Source of the DNA: JAXHNE01 sp038316995
GTDB lineage: Bacteria > Patescibacteriota > Saccharimonadia > Saccharimonadales > JAXHNE01
Direction: 5' to 3'
Assembly (NCBI GenBank): GCA_038316995.1
Contig: JBBQAZ010000001.1
Location: 1-64,000, forward strand
DNA: 64,000 nt
Shown here: positions 60,122 through 64,000 of the stretch, one piece after another
Layout of the letters: every line of letters begins with the position of its first letter
Position numbering within the stretch: the first letter of the stretch is position 1
Made by a program: the position numbers and the translations under genes
The notes under the pieces: model-generated
Told to the model about the DNA's origin: nothing
The model's database searches: none
What the model saw: only the letters and a program-made list of their open reading frames with translations

Positions 60122-61132
60122 ATGCATATTTTTAAAAAGATTGTCCGCGGGCTGTCCGCGTACGCGTTTCGTGTTTCATTATTTGGATTTGCATTGATAT
60201 TGGGATTTGTACTTACTTTTGGTAGTTCCGATTCACTTAAGACTGCAGTTTCTGAATCCGGTCTTTACGAATCCCCTTTAACAAACCTTATGAATTTGGG
60301 TGAGATAACCGATCAAGAAAATAAACCCGAGCAAGCAGAGATATCAATTGACGACCCGATCGTTCAAAACGCGATTGCAACAGCATTTCCAGGCACAAAA
60401 AAACAAATGATTGTTGAAGAAATTATTGACGGATCTTACGTTTGGCTTAATGGGAGAAGTGAGTACCCAGCTTTTTCGATTGATATATCTGAAGAAAAGT
60501 CGCTAATTATTCAAACTCTTGCGGACGATACCTACTCAAGAATTGAAACCCTGCCAAATTGTACAATTGCACAGCTTCAAGAGCTCAATAAAGAATTTGA
60601 CCCTTTTACTATTCCTTGTAGGCCGCCTATAAACCTTGAAGGTGAAAAGCAAAAACTTATTGATGAATACTCAACAAATGAAGCAATTTTAAGCGACACT
60701 ACATTTGATGGCGAAGAACTTTTTAAAGAAGGGGAGCGACACGACTCTACGAACAACGCTAAGTATATACCGGTTGTATTTGGGGCCGTCATGAGAAGCC
60801 CTTACTTCTTTGCTGGAGTTGCTATCGTGTCGATAATTGGTGTGCTTCTGCTGGCCGACACGCGAACCAAGGGAATTCACAAGCTCGGAAAATTGTTCAT
60901 TGAAACTGCTGTGTCTCTGATAATTGTAGGGGTGGGGTTGTACTTAATTCTTAGCGGGGCAAAAGCAAATCTTGGATCAGTTGGAACTCCAGAACTTCAA
61001 GCGGCTATAGGCAAGATTTTTGACTCACTTAGAGCTGAAATACTACTACCAAGTTTGTTGTGCCTTATTGCGTACATAGTTATTGGGGCATTGCTTCTGA
61101 TTATTTATAACAAAAGAAAAAGTCTGCAATAG
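60122..61132 (+). CDS. Multi-pass membrane protein of unknown function (336 aa)
   Basis: One membrane helix near the N-terminus (about 16-34), an extracytoplasmic domain of about 170 residues with two Cys (NCTIAQL, IPCRPPI), and three C-terminal membrane helices (about 222-246, 258-280, 302-326). No known family. TACAAT (60110-60115) ends 6 nt before the ATG, so it has its own leaderless transcript despite lying only 14 nt after the phosphoesterase gene. Confidence 0.7.
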   Translation: MHIFKKIVRGLSAYAFRVSLFGFALILGFVLTFGSSDSLKTAVSESGLYESPLTNLMNLGEITDQENKPEQAEISIDDPIVQNAIATAFPGTKKQMIVEEIIDGSYVWLNGRSEYPAFSIDISEEKSLIIQTLADDTYSRIETLPNCTIAQLQELNKEFDPFTIPCRPPINLEGEKQKLIDEYSTNEAILSDTTFDGEELFKEGERHDSTNNAKYIPVVFGAVMRSPYFFAGVAIVSIIGVLLLADTRTKGIHKLGKLFIETAVSLIIVGVGLYLILSGAKANLGSVGTPELQAAIGKIFDSLRAEILLPSLLCLIAYIVIGALLLIIYNKRKSLQ

Positions 61133-61195
61133 CAGAACCGCAAACGCTGGCAGAGACCTTTAGTTTAGGCCAAAATACTCACAAATCGTAAATGA

Positions 61196-61234
61196 TAAAA
61201 ACGGCACAGGGGCTTAATTACAACGCCCTGGTGC
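61196..61234 (-). terminator. purF intrinsic terminator
   Basis: On the minus strand GCACCAGGGC / GCCCCTGTGC (8 of 10 paired, 11-nt loop) followed by CGTTTTTATC. It lies about 20 nt after the purF stop codon. Confidence 0.75.
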
Positions 61235-61252
61235 AATAGTTACTTTGAATAA

Positions 61253-62719
61253 CTAAACTGTGATGGATACGGGGATATCAGTAGGGTAGACCCCTGTGGA
61301 GCATCCAACACATAAACTGCCTAACTGTCGTTGAGCTGCTCGGTGAACACCGTCTGGGCTCAAAAACTCCAATGAATCTGCGCCTATAAACGAAACCATT
61401 TCATCGTGAGTTCGGCCTCTTGTAAGTAGCTCCTCTACGCGACCGGTGTCCATGCCGTAATAACACGGATTCTTATAAGGTGGGGCAGGTACGCGAACGT
61501 GCACTTTTGCAGCTCCGGCGACTCTTAGCATCTCGATAACAGCCCTGGTTACTGTGCCGCGAATCACCGAATCATCGATAATAGCCACCGATTTTCCTAG
61601 CACCACGTCTTCTTCAATATAAAACTTAGCTCTGGCAATTGCTTCACGCTCGTTCTGATTGTTGGCAATAAATGTTCGCATATCACTTTGTTTGTTCTTG
61701 TTCTTCAAAATAACTTGTTCATAAGATAATCCAAGCGTTTTCGCGTAAGCTTCTGCCGATACAATACCCGAGTTCGGCACACCAACTACCAGATCAACGT
61801 CTTCAACCGGGTGTTCTTTGGCTAATTCTTGCCCGAGCCGCCAACGAACATCACCAACATTTTGTTCATGAAAAATGTTATCCTCTTTTGAAAAATAGAA
61901 ATACTCGTAAGAACATGGGGTGTGAGTTGCTTCACTATAGCTAATTATATCTACGCCATCATTGTCAATTGCCATGATAGTTCCTGGTTCTATTTCGTTG
62001 GTAAATACCGCACCTACTTCTTCGAGTGCACGAACCTCAGATGCCACCACATGCCCGCCAGTTGGTGTTTTGCCATACACAAATGGTCTGAACCCATTGA
62101 CGTCCCGGGCGGCAATAAGTCTTTCGCCATCGGTAAATACTCCCGAAAAAGCACCTTGAAGTTGGGGTAGCACGTCCTGAAGTGCCAAAACAAGGTCTGG
62201 TTGCTCATGGACAACCATATAACTATCAAGCAGCTGCATGACTGCCTCTGTGTCGCTTACGTAAGCATCGGGCTCTATATCGTGTTGTTTCATAACTTCA
62301 TGAATATTGGCTACGTCGCCGTTGTAGGCTCCGGCAAACCGAAAGCCATTTTCTTCAATCAAAATTGGCTGAGCGGCATGCCAGCGCTTTTTAATATCTA
62401 CTTTGTTCATGGTTCCGTAACGATTGTGCCCAATCGCCAGCCTACCTAAAGTTGGAAGCACAAAAGGAAGAGCTACTCCCTCATCAAACACGTCAATAAC
62501 GCTTCCTAAATCTTTGTGTAGATGCAGGTCACCGAACTCATTTACTACTACTTGCCCAGAAGCATCTTGGCCACGATGCTTTAATGTTACTAGTCCTCGG
62601 TAGGTTGTCTCTGCCACGTTTGTTCCGGGTTCAAAAACACCAAAAACACCACACTCTTCACCGAAGTTCTCGATTTCGTGCTTCTCTATGTTTGCTTCGA
62701 ACGCTACAGTCTCCGCCAT
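61253..62719 (-). CDS. purF: Amidophosphoribosyltransferase
   Basis: 488 residues. First committed enzyme of purine synthesis (PRPP plus glutamine to phosphoribosylamine). The short propeptide ends at ECGVFGVF, whose Cys is the class II glutamine-amidotransferase nucleophile. HRGQDASGQ and GHNRYGT are the glutaminase loops. VGVPNSGIVSAEAYA and SVAIIDDSVIRGTVT is the PRPP-binding loop region. Late Cys (GSLCVGCSTG) match Fe-S-type PurF. TACACT (62729-62734, extended TGC) ends 9 nt before the ATG. No other purine gene is in the window. Confidence 0.96.
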   Translation of the reverse strand: MAETVAFEANIEKHEIENFGEECGVFGVFEPGTNVAETTYRGLVTLKHRGQDASGQVVVNEFGDLHLHKDLGSVIDVFDEGVALPFVLPTLGRLAIGHNRYGTMNKVDIKKRWHAAQPILIEENGFRFAGAYNGDVANIHEVMKQHDIEPDAYVSDTEAVMQLLDSYMVVHEQPDLVLALQDVLPQLQGAFSGVFTDGERLIAARDVNGFRPFVYGKTPTGGHVVASEVRALEEVGAVFTNEIEPGTIMAIDNDGVDIISYSEATHTPCSYEYFYFSKEDNIFHEQNVGDVRWRLGQELAKEHPVEDVDLVVGVPNSGIVSAEAYAKTLGLSYEQVILKNKNKQSDMRTFIANNQNEREAIARAKFYIEEDVVLGKSVAIIDDSVIRGTVTRAVIEMLRVAGAAKVHVRVPAPPYKNPCYYGMDTGRVEELLTRGRTHDEMVSFIGADSLEFLSPDGVHRAAQRQLGSLCVGCSTGVYPTDIPVSITV

Positions 62720-62957
62720 TCAAGCATAAGTGTAGCAATAAAAGGCCAGAACCAAAAAACGTTCGGCCGAGCAAGGAAAACGCCAACAGGCACAGGTTAT
62801 TGACGCCTGCGGTCGTAAATTCAATCAAACAAATGTGCCACGTAAAAAACACGTAAAAATGTGGGCCTCTTGCTTTGTTCAGCATTGTTTGAAGAGGTTA
62901 GAGTCGTGCTTAAAGCCCAGCATTACAAATTAATTATAGGTGGTGTATCATTGACTT

Positions 62958-63332
62958 ATGCATAAACTCTTTAAAACTTTAACGGTTCTTGCTTTTGTAG
63001 TAGGGCTATTTTTATTTCTAAGTGGCGATGAAGCCTACTTTAGTAAATCTGGCGGTACTGGCTTGGTAATGCTGACAATCGGGACACCGCTTTTTGCTAT
63101 CATGACCAATATTTTTAGAGGTGGGGGCAATAACCAGAGTGGGGATACGTCAGAGCATCGCCCCAGCAAACTTTTTAGGAACGGTTTAATCATGCTGGTT
63201 GTGGGCTTTTTGATTTATCTTTCGGCATTTGTGGGCGATCAGGGTCTTGATGCTATTAGTGTAGTAGCACTTGGGACACTTGTTGGTCTTGCTGGAATAA
63301 TTACTCTCTTTGTTAGTGCGCTGAAACACTAA
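62958..63332 (+). CDS. Small four-helix membrane protein (124 aa)
   Basis: Four hydrophobic segments (about 7-23, 34-52, 74-92, 99-119) with a Gly/Asn-rich hydrophilic loop between the second and third (RGGGNNQSGDTSEHR). The two halves look alike, as after duplication. Unknown family. TATCAT (62946-62951) ends 6 nt before the ATG. Confidence 0.7.
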   Translation: MHKLFKTLTVLAFVVGLFLFLSGDEAYFSKSGGTGLVMLTIGTPLFAIMTNIFRGGGNNQSGDTSEHRPSKLFRNGLIMLVVGFLIYLSAFVGDQGLDAISVVALGTLVGLAGIITLFVSALKH

Positions 63333-63341
63333 TCAGCTTAT

Positions 63342-63362
63342 ATTTCTATGTTTCATAGAAAT
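63342..63362. terminator. Hairpin after the small membrane-protein gene
   Basis: ATTTCTATG-TTT-CATAGAAAT is a perfect 9-bp stem with a 3-nt loop, 10 nt after the stop codon and directly beside the tRNA-like repeat at 63363. Without a clear U-run it is a weak terminator. Confidence 0.45.
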
Positions 63363-63384
63363 TGGTACACCCGGCAGGATTTGA
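63363..63384 (-). repeat. Duplicated 3' end of tRNA-Arg (possible attachment-site remnant)
   Basis: 22 nt matching the 3' end of the tRNA-Arg gene (63528-63549) at 21 positions; the only change is G to A within the acceptor stem. The spacing is 165 bp. Between the copies lie the palindrome CTTTAGCTAAAG and the hairpin AAACACTC-ACT-GAGTGTTT, but no gene. It could be a degenerate tRNA copy or an att-like direct repeat. Confidence 0.6.
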
Positions 63385-63490
63385 CATATCTGCTCTCGCT
63401 TTAGCTAAAGCTGCGCTCAAGGCCAAGCAGGGAAAACTCAAACACTCACTGAGTGTTTTCGCCTATCGGTTCAAATCAACAGTAAATAAA

Positions 63491-63527
63491 ATGGGTCTAC
63501 CGATATCTAAAGATACCACCAGACCCA
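63491..63527 (-). terminator. tRNA-Arg terminator hairpin
   Basis: GGGTCT/AGACCC (extended by AT pairs) encloses a small TATC/GATA inner stem; the minus strand then reads ATTTTATTT. It directly follows the tRNA CCA end. Confidence 0.55.
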
Positions 63528-63604
63528 TGGTGCACCCGGCAGGATTTGAACCTGCGACCTCTTGTACCGCAAACAAACGCTCTATCCAGCTGAGCTACGG
63601 GTGC
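63528..63604 (-). tRNA. tRNA-Arg, anticodon GCG
   Basis: 77 nt on the minus strand with encoded CCA. Acceptor stem GCACCCG/CGGGTGC, D-arm GCTC...GAGC, anticodon stem TTTGT/ACAAG with loop TTGCGGT (anticodon GCG, reading CGC and CGU), T-arm GCAGG-TTCAAAT-CCTGC. A GCG anticodon is less common than the usual ACG (inosine) form. Its 3' end is copied at 63363. Confidence 0.93.
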
Positions 63605-63768
63605 ATACTTGTGTCTAAAAATCTTTCAGACGTGAATTGTTAAGTTGCTCCGGTTCAAGCTGGTAGTGCGAAGTGATAAATTCAATTATTGACCAAAAGT
63701 CGCCAGCAGGGTTACGGATGCATATCAACAGAGACAAATTTTAACATAAAACAGGGGTGAATGCCAGC

Positions 63769-64000
63769 CTAAAACCGTACGCGTTTCATGAGACGATCTA
63801 CAGCATCTGGTTCACGGTCTTCATGTGGCAAGTACAGCGCAATCGTGTCGATAATCTCATCTGCCTGGTCGGGGGAGAAGTAGACTGTAAGCCCTGGAGC
63901 AAAACGTTTAGTGGGCAAAAAGAGAACCGATGGAACGGCTCCATCATCATGTACGGTGAATGACTTGAACTCTTCGAAAGAGAAGTGCTTATGTGCAACG
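63769..64000 (-). CDS. Hypothetical protein, C-terminal 76 residues (runs off window)
   Basis: Open frame entering from the window edge and ending at TAG 63769. It reads HKHFSFEEFKSFTVHDDG, then VLFLPTKRFAPGLTVYFSPD and ADEIIDTIALYLPHEDREPD, a coherent soluble domain ending MKRVRF. The start is outside the window, so the family cannot be named. The 160 bp between it and the tRNA show no other gene. Confidence 0.6.
   Translation of the reverse strand, partial: VAHKHFSFEEFKSFTVHDDGAVPSVLFLPTKRFAPGLTVYFSPDQADEIIDTIALYLPHEDREPDAVDRLMKRVRF

Noticed and set aside
62658..62885. 75-aa open frame on the minus strand near purF
   Set aside because: It overlaps the purF start in another frame, has no ribosome site, and its sequence is not protein-like.
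61253..62957. Purine riboswitch before purF
   Set aside because: The upstream region has no recognisable purine-aptamer core, and a -10 box ends 9 nt before the ATG, leaving no leader.
63362..63643. 93-aa open frame across the tRNA and its duplicated end
   Set aside because: It merely translates the antisense of tRNA-Arg and its copy; the repeated VHPAGF segment comes from the DNA repeat.
1..64000. CRISPR array or phage region
   Set aside because: No regularly spaced repeats, cas genes, capsid, portal or terminase genes were seen.

Overview
The window looks like a chromosome segment of a Candidate Phyla Radiation (Patescibacteria) bacterium, most likely a free-living or environmental member of Saccharibacteria (TM7). 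The reasons are the compact, moderately AT-rich layout with 1-4 nt gene overlaps, single-copy housekeeping genes with diverged or stripped-down domains (NrnA-like DHH protein, DnaG, MurE), a bifunctional phosphoglucose/phosphomannose isomerase, a large VirD4/TraG-like ATPase, and many small membrane-anchored orphans. UGA acts as a stop (many ATGA overlaps), so the code is standard and not the SR1/Gracilibacteria code. The phylum call is from gene content only; no 16S rRNA is present.

Layout. 0-12.4 kb: translation and repair (pnp, rpsO, ABC-F ATPase, truB next to a dead NrnA-like DHH protein, rpsT, holA, mutM), then small orphans and a secreted CAP-domain protein with FG-GAP-like repeats. 12.5-24.6 kb: an orphan folP; a polA operon coupled to a NUDIX hydrolase, a VOC/YecM-like protein and an AlkB-like oxygenase; a second sigma-70 factor; an isolated GGPP synthase plus phytoene/squalene synthase pair; and the dnaG-rpoD operon, whose DnaG has lost all four zinc ligands. 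24.8-34.6 kb: orn, an envelope cluster (two CapA-like proteins, a beta-lactamase-like hydrolase, a VanY peptidase), and a stress operon (photolyase-like, glutamate dehydrogenase, mscL, msrB, capA). 34.7-45.8 kb: argS, an autoregulated arsR-FMN reductase operon, a lipid operon (CDP-alcohol phosphotransferase, PHP, CarS-like CDP-archaeol synthase), a PIG-L/isomerase pair, and groES-groEL under a CIRCE operator. 45.8-51.5 kb: an accessory stretch with a VirD4-like ATPase, several unknown small genes, and two GC-rich small genes each followed by multi-branched inverted-repeat structures. 51.5-64 kb: a MurE-like ligase, tsaD, a Phd-RelE toxin-antitoxin pair, valS, an XRE-HAD fusion, membrane proteins, purF, and tRNA-Arg with a duplicated 3' end.

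The strongest genome-wide signal is in the promoters. For about 30 first-of-operon genes a clear -10 box (often extended, TGCTANAAT) ends only 6-9 nt before the start codon, so transcription should begin at or next to the ATG/GTG. Operon-internal genes instead carry Shine-Dalgarno sequences. This pattern of leaderless mRNAs also decides several start codons (polA, truB, capA, DUF1361 and others). At three divergent gene pairs the two -10 boxes overlap on opposite strands, giving very small bidirectional promoters.
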